A stretch of 31,584 nucleotides of DNA, taken from contig JAQGDQ010001635.1 of the NCBI GenBank assembly GCA_030141605.1, forward strand, positions 1 through 31,584, in the 5' to 3' direction. Origin of the DNA: Tubiluchus corallicola. Lineage: Eukaryota; Priapulida; Priapulimorpha; Priapulimorphida; Tubiluchidae. Of the stretch, positions 18,062-28,498 are shown piece by piece (within the stretch, counting starts at the first letter, position 1; every line of letters starts with the position of its first letter). The translations under genes and the position numbers were made by a program. The notes under the pieces were generated by a model. That model did not search any database, had not been told where the DNA came from, and worked only from the letters and a program-made list of their open reading frames with translations.

Positions 18062-19030
18062 AAAAGTAGTCTAGAGGTTGAGCTACAGTCTAATATATTG
18101 TGGCTTCCAATGCATATACTATCTTGGGAAGGGGTAGTCTAGCTTGTTGAACTACAGTCTAATATATTGTGGCTTCTAATGCATATACTACCTTTTGAAG
18201 GGGTAGTCTAGCTTGTTGAACTACAGTCTAATATATTGTGGCTTCTAATGCATATACTACCTTGGGAAGGGGTAGTCTAGCTTGTTGAACTACAGTCTAA
18301 TATATTGTGGCTTCTAATGCATATACTACCTTGGGAAGGGGTAGTCTAGCTTGTTGAGCTACAGTCTAATATATTGTGGCTTCTAATGCATATACTACCT
18401 AGGGAAGGGGTACTCTAGCTTGCTGAACTACAGTCTAATATATTGTGGCTTCTAATGCATATACTACCTTGGGAAGGGGTAGTCTAGCTTGTTGAACTAC
18501 AGTCTAATATATTGTGGCTTCTAATGCATATACTACCTTGGGAAGGGGTAGTCTAGCTTGTTGAACTACAGTCTAATATATTGTGGCTTCTAATGCATAT
18601 ACTACCTTTTGAAGGGATAGTCTAGCTTGTTGAACTACAGTCTAATATATTGTGGCTTCTAATGCATATACTACCTTTTGAAGGGGTAGTCTAGCTTGTT
18701 GAACTACAGTCTAATATATTGTGGCTTCTAATGCATACACTACCTTGGGAAGGGGTAGTCTAGCTTGTTGAACTACAGTCTAATATATTGTGGCTTCTAA
18801 TGCATATACTACCTTGAGAAGGGGTAGTCTAGCTTGTTGAACTACAGTCTAATATATTGTGGCTTCTAATGCATATACTACCTTGGGAAGGGGTAGTCTA
18901 GCTTGTTGAACTACAGTCTAATATATTGTGGCTTCTAATGCATATACTACCTTTTGAAGGGATAGTCTAGCTTATTGAACTACAGTCTAATATATTGTGG
19001 CTTCTAATGCATATACTACCTTGAGAAGAG
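18062..19030. repeat. 69-bp tandem satellite, 14 copies
   Basis: The period is exactly 69 from 18062 (GTAGTCTAG) to about 19030, with core ACTACAGTCTAATATATTGT and GGCTTCTAATGCATATACTA. Each junction can form a small hairpin, ACTACC...GGTAGT. Variants alternate between CTTGGGAAGG and CTTTTGAAGG spacers. Confidence 0.97.
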
Positions 19031-19190
19031 GTAATGGACCAAAACATTTGTACCTGCAACAAAGATGTTGAAAGCGATTGTTACGCTGAAAATGTCTGGT
19101 TTTAAAAATTCATACCCAAGCCAAAACTCTTTGCAGTTTATTATCGTCCACTCGTTTGTTCTGATAATACTGTGACTGATTTTATATCAG

Positions 19191-19830
19191 GACCATACAC
19201 CACCAATATTTAAAAGACTAAACTTTCTAAACATTTATGACATTAATAAGTTCCAAACTGCCATTTTCATGTACAAGTTCTCTCATAAATTATTGCCTCC
19301 CTTATTTACTGATTATTTTTGTTTGAATGCTGAGATACATAATTACGGCACACGTTATAGACTTAACTATCACTACATACAGTGCAACACAAATGTTAGA
19401 AAATTTTCTATTAAATACAATGGCCCTTACATATGGAATTCAATTGCTCCAGCTATTAAAAATGCCAACTCGCTGTCCATATTTAAAAAAATGATAAATT
19501 AAACTTACTTGAAACATATAACTGATCACTCAATCATGATTTGTTGTTTTTCATTTTCAAAAACTTCCCCTCTAGTATAATAATATTTTTATTACTTCCC
19601 ACCCGTATTTATATTTGTATATATTGTAATATTGTATCTGTATATATTGTAATTTTTTCGTAACTAATTGTAGTGGCCTACCATAAGCTAGCTTCTTTGG
19701 TCTCTAGCGCAGAATTCATGAATTGTATCATATTTTGTATTAACAAAAACTGATTATCGATGCACATGTAATGTATATGTATATGTTTATTGCGAAATAA
19801 ATCTATAAAAAATTAAAATCTAAAAAAAAT
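19191..19830 (+). mobile_element. Non-LTR retrotransposon 3' fragment (CR1/L2-like)
   Basis: An open frame (19191-19502) encodes the C-terminal end of a reverse-transcriptase polyprotein: NIYDINKFQTAIFMYKF, then IHNYGTR, KFSIKYNGPYIWNS and SLSIFKKM, the usual tail of CR1/L2-like elements in invertebrates. The rest, to about 19830, is an AT-rich 3' region ending in an A-rich repeat tail (AAATCTATAAAAAATTAAAA). It is a 5'-truncated, probably dead copy. The start is not certain because an in-frame stop lies at about 19173. Confidence 0.8.
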
Positions 19831-19845
19831 CAGCTTTTGAAAACA

Positions 19846-21817
19846 GCGTTACCAAAGCAAGCCGCATTGCACTTGATATAATTAGAATAACTGGGGAATA
19901 TAATGTTAAAAATAGAAGGTGGTGCCAAGATGGCGACAAAAACAAATGTGCTACAGGGTTTCAAGAACTACTAACTGAAATAGATTTTACTCAGTTAGTT
20001 AACAGTCTTACACATCTTAGTTCGTGTATAGATCCACTAATTACAAACTTTCCTAATTATTTTACGTTATGGGGACCAGGCCCACCATTGGGAGGTGGAC
20101 ATCATTGCATTATATTTGGACAAGTTAACATCCAGCCTTATTTTCTTAAGAAATTCAATCGACTATTGCGGTTTTACGATCAAATAGATCAAGATAGAAT
20201 ACATGACACATTCATGTATGAATGATGTTCCTTGGCACGTCTCATATTCATATTCAAATGACGTAAATGAAATTTTTGCTAATTGGAGTCAGTTACTTAA
20301 AGCAAATTTACACGGAGGCCATTCCGAACAAAGTTGTTACAATGTTTCCTAAAAATAAGCCTTGGTATTGCAGGAATCTTTACTTAACTCGTAAAAAAGT
20401 GAATAGATTATACAAAAAAAAACGACCGGAATAATTACAAAAGATGACGCAATGGTTACAGACAGGCATGTAGAAAAGCAAAAGAAGTGCATGAGAATGA
20501 ACTTTTGAGCAAAATTAACAACGAATCCAACATCTCAGATCGACAATGGTGGAGTACTTCAAGACAATTGTTAGGTAGGAAAGCTGTTTCGTTTATACCA
20601 CCGTTAACGTTAATTGATCATGATAACGTCTATTATGATAAAAAAAATAAGGCTATATTATTATTTGAACACTTTGGTTCCATTAGTGATGTTAATACTT
20701 CTCAATTAACTTTGAATAATCTAGTTAGTGAAAATTTCGGTAACAGACTAACCATTTCTAGCATTAAGTGAATAATTAGCTGAAAAAAATTATAACTCTG
20801 TACTTATAAATGAATAAAGCACGTGGCTTTGGTGGCATCGCCACGAAAATTGTCAAGGATTTTTGTTTGTCAAATTTAATATAGCGTTTTACAGTTACAA
20901 GTGGCGACATCTGGCTTCAATATTTGCATCCTAGTCAATTTCCGGTCATTCAAGTTTAAATGTGTTCAAGTGATGACGTGTTTCTGTGTAACTCACGATT
21001 TAATGCCAACGATGTATGTAAATTTTATTTAGTTATTTACTGCAAGTCTCTCATTAATTTCACGTAATCGTAACCGTTAATTAGTTTGTTAACGGAGTTT
21101 ATATATCTTGTTTGAGATAAAATGCATAATTTTGGGCAATGGCGTCTCAGTGTCAGATATGAAGTAAATGCCTTAAGGGGCACGTGACGTGAAGACGGTA
21201 TACAAACAATAAACTGTTATGCTAAGCAAAAAATGATGACTTTGTTTGTCACCGTAGAGCCCAAACAAAAATGCTTCAGTGGTGTACCCCCTGCAGCTTG
21301 TCTAACCAGTTTGATACAGTAGTCGTTCGATATAGGAATATTCCCATCTCAACTTAAACAGGCTAATGTTACCCTAATTCATAAATCGTTGCCAAAAAAT
21401 GACAAACAGAATTACCGACCGGTATCAATGCTACCTGTGACAATTAAAATTTTTGAAATAGTGTTTGTGAGAATGTATGAATTTTTAGTAGCTGGTGAGA
21501 TCTTCACCAAGTTTCAGTCTTGGTTTCGACCAAGTGACTCAACAATCTACCAACTCATCGATACTGTTCACTCGATTTATGAAAGTATGAGTAGACACGA
21601 AGACGTAATAGGAGTTTCTTTGATATATCAAAGGCGTTTGACAAAGTCTGACACGCTGGACTTGTATACAAACTTAAGCGTGATGGCATTCAAGATACTC
21701 TCCTAATGTGGCTGGAAAGTCACCTCGAAAATAGACAGCAGCGAATTGTTATACAGGGGTCTCGTTCAGTTTGGCGAGTATAAAAGCAGGCATCCCGCAA
21801 GGGTCTATTTTGGGGCC
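19846..21817 (+). pseudogene. Decayed non-LTR retrotransposon: endonuclease to mid reverse transcriptase
   Basis: In order: the C-terminal half of the AP-type endonuclease (ITGEYNVKNRRWCQDG, then SSCIDPLITNFPNYF and GGGHHCIIF, where the catalytic Ser-Asp-His is lost) at about 19850-20260; the linker (RQWWSTSRQLLGRKAVSFIP) at 20487-20771; the reverse-transcriptase start (NKARGFGGIATKIVKD) to 20858; an insertion; and the palm (NDKQNYRPVSMLP, ISKAFDK, then PQGSILGP) at 21273-21817. Stops and at least two frameshifts break it, and a TGA replaces the expected Trp after ISKAFDK. It stops before the catalytic Y/FxDD box. Family: CR1/L2-like. Confidence 0.8.
20859..21272. mobile_element. Insertion inside the retrotransposon, short inverted ends
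   Basis: The reverse-transcriptase frame is interrupted after IVKD and resumes at ASVV. The 414-bp insert starts ATTTTTGTTTG (20859-20869) and ends CAAACAAAAAT (21262-21272), a perfect 11-base inverted repeat. It has no coding content. It is likely a small DNA transposon or MITE; the target duplication is not clear. Confidence 0.5.
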
Positions 21818-22195
21818 ATGACTCAACTGCTTTAATTAAATTGAAGAAACACAAAAAAAAGAATAATGAAAACACTTTTATAATTATATATTTATACAAA
21901 TACTTGGATATTAAATTTATGCCAGTGAATTACAATAGAAAATCTATACAACGATACATACTAGTTATACACACAATTTTGAGGCATGGTTGCAACAATT
22001 ATCCATTCTGGGCTCTTTAATCAAAAATGTTAACAAACTAAGCAGTTAATTTATACATGTTGCAAGGATTCACAGCAGAAGGCCTATTTCAGAAAAGTTT
22101 AAACTGATTCACCGGAACTATTTACTGTATTAATGCGCACGCATTTTCACACCACATAGGCCTACTTTTATATCGCACATTTTAGTTTATAAATT
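21818..22195. other. AT-rich spacer between the retrotransposon and SLC35F 3'UTR
   Basis: No feature seen. It probably holds the end of the SLC35F transcript. Confidence 0.35.
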
Positions 22196-22235
22196 TTTAT
22201 TCCATTACTTGACTGTTTAGTGTATGATATTTATT
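22196..22235 (-). promoter_or_regulatory. Two candidate poly(A) signals of the SLC35F gene
   Basis: AATAAA on the minus strand at 22201-22196 and 22235-22230, 210-250 bases after the stop codon. Either could be used. Confidence 0.45.
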
Positions 22236-22444
22236 TAACAAATATTTTCAATTAAATAATTTTAATGGAAATCTACCACGACTAGCACAATTGAAACGGA
22301 TTGAATCAAGTCCGCTCAGCAGTTTCAATTTCACCGACTGCCAGCAATTCAACACTGGCAAAATAAAAAACTTTTGGACGCCTGCAAATTTCAACACTTC
22401 TCATTTCCGCGCTCATTTCCGCCAGTATTTCCGGTTGTTAATTA

Positions 22445-22690
22445 CTATCTAAACGTGTGTTCAATATGATCAATATCTATCACTGTAGTGGTTACTGGTA
22501 TTGAGTTCATTTCTTCACTTCTCCGTCTCCTGGGTAAGTTTGTGAAGTTTGATTCGGCCATAACTTCATCTTCTTCCATCACTCCGTACGTCCGTTCACC
22601 TGGGTCATCAGCGTAGGGCGTCCGCTTCATGGAGTAGACCAGAACACCCGTAATGATGACGCCAAACGCAACGAAGTAAAAGAACGAAAA
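22445..22690 (-). CDS. SLC35F: SLC35F exon E (last, with stop)
   Basis: Acceptor TTTGATTACAG. It encodes the last helix FSFFYFVAFGVIITGVLVYS and a 60-residue hydrophilic tail (MKRTPYADDPGERTYG..., an RRRR run) ending in TAG at 22447-22445. Confidence 0.93.
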   Translation of the reverse strand, partial: FSFFYFVAFGVIITGVLVYSMKRTPYADDPGERTYGVMEEDEVMAESNFTNLPRRRRSEEMNSIPVTTTVIDIDHIEHTFR

Positions 22691-25600
22691 CTGTAATCAA
22701 ACAACAACTATTGAAAAAATTGAATTTGATGCCAAATAGCTTTAAAGGGAGGGAGAGAGCCTGTCCTGATCGTGCACTGTTAACACTAATTTATGTCCAA
22801 TTTATTGCATTCAGAAAGGCTGCATTACGCTTAAACCTTGGTGGTTTTGACTGATTTTCTCTAACCTGTGATTTTGTATTAATCGTGCTGTGAAAATAAT
22901 CCAGTCAAAAATAGTCATTAGAGAAACATAACGATTTGTATAAATTGTGGCCACACTAATAATACACTTTATTAACAAATAACCAAATTGAACTGTTACA
23001 CTTTACATTTCAAATTAAACTACAATTCATAACAAAAATAATCACATAATTCACAGCACTTTAAATGAGTAATCTCACATATAGGCCTATATAAAAAACA
23101 AGAAAAAGGGGACCACCCTTTGTGGTACCTGCTGATAAGTGGTCACCGATCAGCGATAACACTTCCTTTTTATAGGCAAGGTTAACTAAACACATGGTTA
23201 CACATGCATGAACGAAGCATACGATCTAAATAATATTGTAAGGCCACCAAAGAAGCCAGGTTTGGTTTAAAGCGGATTTTCCGACAACAACAGCAATGAC
23301 GATTGTATTATTGGGATGAAAGTCATGGCCATGATACGGATATGGATAGCAATACAGACGTTTACTGACAACAATCAGCGTAAGTAAAAGCATCTCCACC
23401 AAAGATGAAGAGTTCTGCAGCCGCCATCGGTGTATGGCAAAGTTTAAATACCTGCATGACGTCATACATATATACATAGTTTAGAGAACGGATTCTCAAG
23501 ACACGACAAACAAGGAAATAAGAAGTTATAGTCAAATTCGTCATCATCTTATTCATCGTCGTCGTCATCGTCGTCGTCACCATCACACCACCATCACACC
23601 ACCAGCATCATCAGCATCAACATCATCATACCATCACCACCATCATCATCACATCATCATACCATCATCATCACCATCATCACCATCAACATACCATCAC
23701 CACCACCATCATCATCATCACCATACCATCACCATCACCATCATCATCATTAACCTAATCCAGGGCATTTACCACTATCATTGTCGCTATCATTGCTGTT
23801 ATCATTATCACAGTCGTCATCACTGCCACCATCATCATCATCATGCCATTGTTATCACCACCATCTTCTTCGTAATGCCATTATCATAACCATCACGTCA
23901 TTACAATTATTATTAAGTTTACATGTGTACTTTTTTGTTTTTTGTAGAGCACATTGGTCAACATCCAACAATCATCTGCATAATCTACTTATTACTCTGC
24001 TAGGTGTGGCGGGATTGCAACCTATCTCATTGTCGAGGATACCCTTCCATGACAAGATCCTATGCTGGATGGTCAACGGTGTTTAAATCACTTACATAAG
24101 AACTGTGTCCTATATAACTGGTTTCGAAAAATGGTAAAAACTTTAAAAAACGGAAATTAAAAAATGGAAAATTTTAAATTGAGAATGTAAAGTTGTAAAA
24201 CGATGCTATTCTCCGCAAAATAAAACAAGCAAAATCATTTTTGCCAACTTAAGAGGATAGTCAAGGTTGGTCAATTGTTCTGATTGTGCTGTTTGAACAC
24301 ACGTGACGTTTCAAGGGCAAAAATATCACTAGTCGCTCCTGCCTACACAAAAGAAACGTCAAAATTTCCTGTAAAATATAAAATAATCGTTTATAAACTG
24401 ATTTTTCATTAGCATAGAATGCGAATTTATTTTATACAGTTTGGCAGACAGGCTACCTTCTCAATGCAGATGTATGGCAGGACTGGAACACATCTCATTA
24501 TAAAGGATAATCCTTTAAATCGGCACACCGAACAGGATGTACAATTGGATATACACGTCCACCATCTAAATCGCTCTTGACGAGCATAGAACCTGGCAGT
24601 CACCTGTTCATTTACCGAGTGCCGCTAAATTCGGCCGCCAAGCACACGTAGCCACTCAGCCATTCACCTTACCGTAATCTCTAAGTGCTTTTAGCAGTTC
24701 TTAAAGACGTCAGATACACTATAGTTGTAAGCTACTAAAATTACTGAAACCTTTATAATAAGTTTATCGATGCAATACAACGCAACACAACACAGTACAA
24801 CACAACACAGCACAACACAACACAACACAACACAACACAACACAACACAACACAACACAACACAATACAATACAATACAACACAATATAACACAATACGA
24901 TAGGTACAATAGAATGCAATGGAACCTATATTATACAGACATAGTATGCAATTGCATCAGAGATTCTAAATTTCCAGTTCTGTTCTATTGAAGTTTCCCA
25001 AGAAAGTTTACTTCTGGAAATTGACTGGATCTTTTTTTAATCCAGAAACCTTATTAATTGAATTCATTCTAACTGATTAGCAACCAACAGAAACATTATT
25101 ACATTAATTTCTCACCTGAAAATGAAAGACTACCATACCAATGAGGAGCACGTAGAAGTCAGCTGACAACAACGACAGATTTACAGCAGTGGCACTCGTG
25201 GCTTTAATCACCATTGGAAAGAGAGAGTAGAGTAGAAACATACAAGCAGCATAGCTCACTAGTAAAACAACTGCAAGAGAGAACATTCATTATTTATACA
25301 TAAGCATAAGCAAGAGAACATTGGTTAAAATAAACTTCTGACGTCAACAATTAGGTCTTTTCACTTTTTCGTTGTGCGCACGCGCAGTTGCTGTAGGTCA
25401 AAGCTTCAGCAACGCGTCTTAACTACAACGTGACATGTGAATACAGCAAAGCCGTCTGGCGCATCAGATCAGGAACTTCAGTTGTGTTACGTGGACTCTA
25501 TTCAATTATGCATTAGTACGTGCAAAGAGTGATTTACTGCCTGGATCTTGCTTGGGAACAAGAAAAAATGAACTAGTTAAGGTTCTGCCTAGCTGTTAAA

Positions 25601-26326
25601 ACTGTTACTATCACATTAACGTGGGATGCAAAGCGTTGTCAAGTGTACACGAGTTCGTTATTTGATACACTTAACCTTTGACCTCTTCACGATCATCATC
25701 AATCGCTGGAACTGTGAAAAGACTTATTTCAGTGTCAAGCAAACGAACACTTACCTATTTGCCAAATATCCCATCTTATATGCAAAACTTCTTGTCTTTC
25801 TATTATTGATCTATAAGAAGATACCATATAAATACGTCATGTAGTATAGCTATACAAAACATGATATCAAGCTGCGTAATATCTTTGAATTTAAATATTG
25901 TAAGTTAAAGACTTTCAAGGACTAACAAAATAAGTACTGCTGTTGACAAAGAAAAACGTAGTTAACACAGTTTTCATTGACCATTGAGAATCAATGTACG
26001 TTTAAAATAGACAGCGGATAATTAAATCCACAAGACGAAATGCGTTTGATCTGTATGGGAAATTATAATCATAAAAAATTACGGAAATCACTCAAAAACT
26101 GATAATCAATAACAGTAGTAATAGTGGTAGCGGTAGTGTTAGTGTTAGTGGTAGTGGTAGTGTTAGTGGTAGTGGTAGTGGTAGTGTTAGTGGTAGTGGT
26201 AGTGGTAGTGGTAGTAGTAGTAGTAGTAGTTAGTAGTATTTGGTAGTAGTAGTAGTAGTAGTAGTTGTTGTTGTTGTTGTTGTTGTTGTCGTAGTAGTAG
26301 CAGCAGTGGCAGCAGCAGCAGCAGCA

Positions 26327-26372
<46 letters not shown>

Positions 26373-26443
26373 CGGCAGTGGCGGTGGTAGTGGTGGTGGT
26401 GGTGGTGGTGGTGGTGGTGGTGGCGGCGGTGGCGGTGGCGGTG

Positions 26444-26474
<31 letters not shown>

Positions 26475-28498
26475 GAGGGGGGGTGGTGGTGGTGGTGTTG
26501 GTGGTGGTGGTGGTGGTGGTAGTGGTAATGGTGGTGGTAGTGGTAATGGTGGTGGTGGTGGTGTTGATAGCTGTTATATAAGTTATATAATAGTTTATAT
26601 ATACAGTAGTTATTATATAATAGTTTTACTAGTTTAACTTACAATTGTAAACCATTTACTACGCTACCAAAAAGTCCAATCATTCCGAGAAACTCTACGA
26701 AATCGTAATTCCGCACAGAGAATTCCTGAGCTACGTTAGACATGGCGTAACACGACGCTGCTGCTATGCACAACATGTCACCCACAAGTTTATTTGGAGC
26801 TGCAGAAAAATAAAACAATTTATTCGGTTACACGAAAAGGTTTGTGTAAGATTGACAGCAGACTTGATTCAGATCAGTTACAATTGATTAAACTTTTTCT
26901 TGGGTTAAACAATCTAAACCCGGTTCATTTATTTCCACTGCTTCTAGGCGGGACACATAAAATCTTGCTTTAAAACCCCCTGGTGGACGTGAGATAAATT
27001 ATACTGGAAAGTCAACTTAAAGGACAAGAAAAGGGGCACCTGAAGCAGGTTTCAGAAAAATCGCCTTAAAAATTATATTACTTTATAGCAATTTTATGCA
27101 CATATCGTATTCGTGTTGGAAAGAATTTTCGTTTGTTTTCATTTTAAATCTCCCGCAATGCTGTTCCGACGGCGCCATTACATGACGTCACTAAAATACG
27201 TAAATCAGGGGAAGAAAAGGCAATGTTAAATTATGAACCAAAAAATAATCATTTGAAATATTTGTGCCAGTTGGTAAAATGTCGCTGACTCACCCTCCAG
27301 GGTGCGCCACTCACTAGGCAAAAACGTATTTTTAATCTTATTGACAAGATACAATAATTTAAAATTTTACTTAATTAGCAACATGTATGCTACGAATGCT
27401 CTGATTATTTTTTCAAACTGTACTTAATGTATCAAAACTGGTTTCAAACGACCTACCATTAAAATGGCTGCGCCTAACGGTCATCTCGGGAGTTTAAATT
27501 TACACGTTTCATACAGCGTTACGGCCAATGCAAGCCATGCATATGAAAAGGTAGTACGTAACTGGTATAAAACTTCGAGACGAATTTTTTAAGCTTTATA
27601 TAAGTGGAGGGTTTTCCTGTGCTTTAAAGGAAACTAACACATATTTTAATAAGTGTCGTTCTTCAATTTATATCACCCATACCATTGCTGATTTTAGAGG
27701 ACTTTTTTAGGTTTCACTTCCTAACAGTTTACAAACGATTATTGTGTAATCTAATACCAAACACCAGATTAAATGGTCTAAGCCGTAAATAAAACATTTT
27801 TGATTAAAACCAGAATTATTACGGTTTCACAATTATTTCCAATTGAACATTTGCTTCAAAATCAACATTCTTGCGTTCTACCATTGTTTTTTAAAAGAAA
27901 AGACACGTAATTTAGCATGTTGAGTTTATTTTACCACTATCACTTCAACTTAAGAAAAATATAACATATGTGTAAAACAAAGCCGTCTGTTGCGTCTGTT
28001 CATTAATTTCAGTTATTTTACGTGGGCTTTGCTTAATTATGCATTAGTCCGTTCCCATTTCATGGGAACAAGAAAAAATGAACTAGGTGTGGTTCTAGCT
28101 AGCTGTTAAAACTGTTACTGTTACAACAGCATGGACTGTGAGACGCTGTCAAGTGTACACAAATGTGTTGTAAGGTACACTTAACCTTTGACCTTTTCAC
28201 GATCATCATCAATCGCTGGAACGGTAAAAAGGCTTATTAATATACGATGTTAGCGTCACTGGGTTACAAACGAAAAACCTCTATCATCACACAGTTTAGT
28301 ATCTAGATTCTAGAACAACTTCTATTTCGACTAACCTTGTTCAGTGGACGTATCTCTGCCAAGAGCGTCGGCCCATATCAGAGTTCCCACCCCCACGAGG
28401 CACACGCCCACTCCCACGATATGTATAAGTTTATAGCGAATCTTGAGAAATATCCAGGACAGTACAAGCACCACAGGAATTGTAAAACAGTCCAGCAA
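22445..28498 (-). CDS. SLC35F: SLC35F1/F2-type solute carrier (drug/metabolite transporter fold), C-terminal five exons
   Basis: Coding exons 28498-28336, 26799-26643, 25810-25755, 25270-25116 and 22690-22445 join in phase (1, 2, 1, 0) to 258 residues plus TAG, all with GT-AG introns. The product is an integral membrane protein of the SLC35F (PF06027) family, ten helices in full; human F1 and F2 are nucleoside/metabolite carrier relatives whose substrates are only partly known. Family landmarks seen here: LLDCFTIPVVLVLSW, the GVGTLIWADALG turn, GDMLCIAAASCYAMSNV, EFLGMIGLFGS, LYSLFPMVIKATSATAVNLS and LSADFY. About seven helices are present (7-18, 26-44, 60-77, 89-107, 125-143, 158-174, 178-196), then a hydrophilic tail with acidic and Arg-rich parts. 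About 110-150 N-terminal residues are missing, as their exons lie past 31584 or were not found. Paralogue (F1 or F2) is not decided. Confidence 0.95.
23541..23900. repeat. CAT/CGT trinucleotide microsatellite, degenerate
   Basis: Runs of CATCAT, CACCAT and GTCGTC over about 360 bases, broken by a short unique part near 23755. It explains the Met/Thr/His-rich open frames. Confidence 0.9.
24772..24900. repeat. (AACAC)n pentanucleotide microsatellite
   Basis: About 25 units of ACAAC with GC, GT and AT variants at both edges. The open frames on both strands are artefacts. Confidence 0.95.
25116..25270 (-). CDS. SLC35F: SLC35F exon D
   Basis: Acceptor TCTCTCTTGCAG, donor GTGAGA. It encodes VLLVSYAACMFLLYSLFPMV and on to VFHFQ, two helices with the family's KATSATAVN turn. 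Confidence 0.95.
25448..25728 (+). repeat. Dispersed repeat family 2, copy b
   Basis: Begins near GCCGTCTGGCGCATCAG and ends at CTTATT. The 32-bp core is at 25681-25712. On the gene strand it starts 25 bases past the donor of the SLC35F micro-exon. Confidence 0.85.
25755..25810 (-). CDS. SLC35F: SLC35F exon C, 56-nt micro-exon
   Basis: Acceptor TTCTTATAG, donor GTAAGT. It supplies SIIERQEVLHIRWDIWQI, which aligns with the family's cytosolic loop before the next helix (IVEYKDIASIHWDWKI in human SLC35F2, from memory). Without it the phases of exons B and D do not fit, so it is required. A dispersed repeat begins 25 bases past its donor. Confidence 0.9.
26113..26567. repeat. Compound AGT/GGT/GTT/GGC trinucleotide microsatellite
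   Basis: About 455 bases that pass from AGT-rich to GTT, AGT, AGC, a run of about 13 GGC triplets, then GGT with a GGAGGGGGGG patch. The G-rich strand could form quadruplexes. The long Val/Ala/Gly open frame is an artefact. It lies in an SLC35F intron. Confidence 0.97.
26643..26799 (-). CDS. SLC35F: SLC35F exon B
   Basis: Acceptor TTTTTCTGCAG, donor GTAAGT. It encodes PNKLVGDMLCIAAASCYAMS and continues through EFLGMIGLFGSVVNGLQ, entering in phase 1 and leaving in phase 2. A compound trinucleotide microsatellite lies 76 bases past the donor. Confidence 0.93.
26800..27978. other. SLC35F intron, left of dispersed repeats
   Basis: Includes a full CRE, TGACGTCA, at 27184-27191 and dispersed family 1 copy B (27389-27640). 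I find no further exon. Confidence 0.45.
27389..27640 (+). repeat. Dispersed repeat family 1, copy B
   Basis: About 250 bases matching 6744-7010 in the same orientation. The copies share AAAATGGCTGCG and TTTCATACAGCGTTAC and differ by scattered substitutions and small gaps, so they are old. Confidence 0.8.
27979..28238 (+). repeat. Dispersed repeat family 2, copy c
   Basis: Third copy, with the 32-bp core at 28191-28222 identical to copy a. It ends 97 bases past the donor of SLC35F exon A. Confidence 0.85.
28336..28498 (-). CDS. SLC35F: SLC35F exon A (first seen in window)
   Basis: Acceptor TTTGTTTCAG, then LLDCFTIPVV..., 54 codons plus one base, then the donor GTTAGT. The acceptor phase (0) and the position just before LLDCF match the known vertebrate exon boundary as I recall it. 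Its plus-strand mirror frame is not a gene. Confidence 0.92.

Larger units (their letters stand above)
22691..25115. other. Last SLC35F intron
   Basis: A 2.4-kb intron. It contains the CAT trinucleotide block and the AACAC pentanucleotide block, listed separately. A TAGGCCTAT word is at 23084-23092. The rest (22691-23540 and 23901-24771) shows no exon or element that I can support. Confidence 0.5.

Noticed and set aside
26240-26581. 113-residue Val/Ala/Gly frame.
   Set aside because: Translation of a GGT/GGC microsatellite in an intron of a minus-strand gene.
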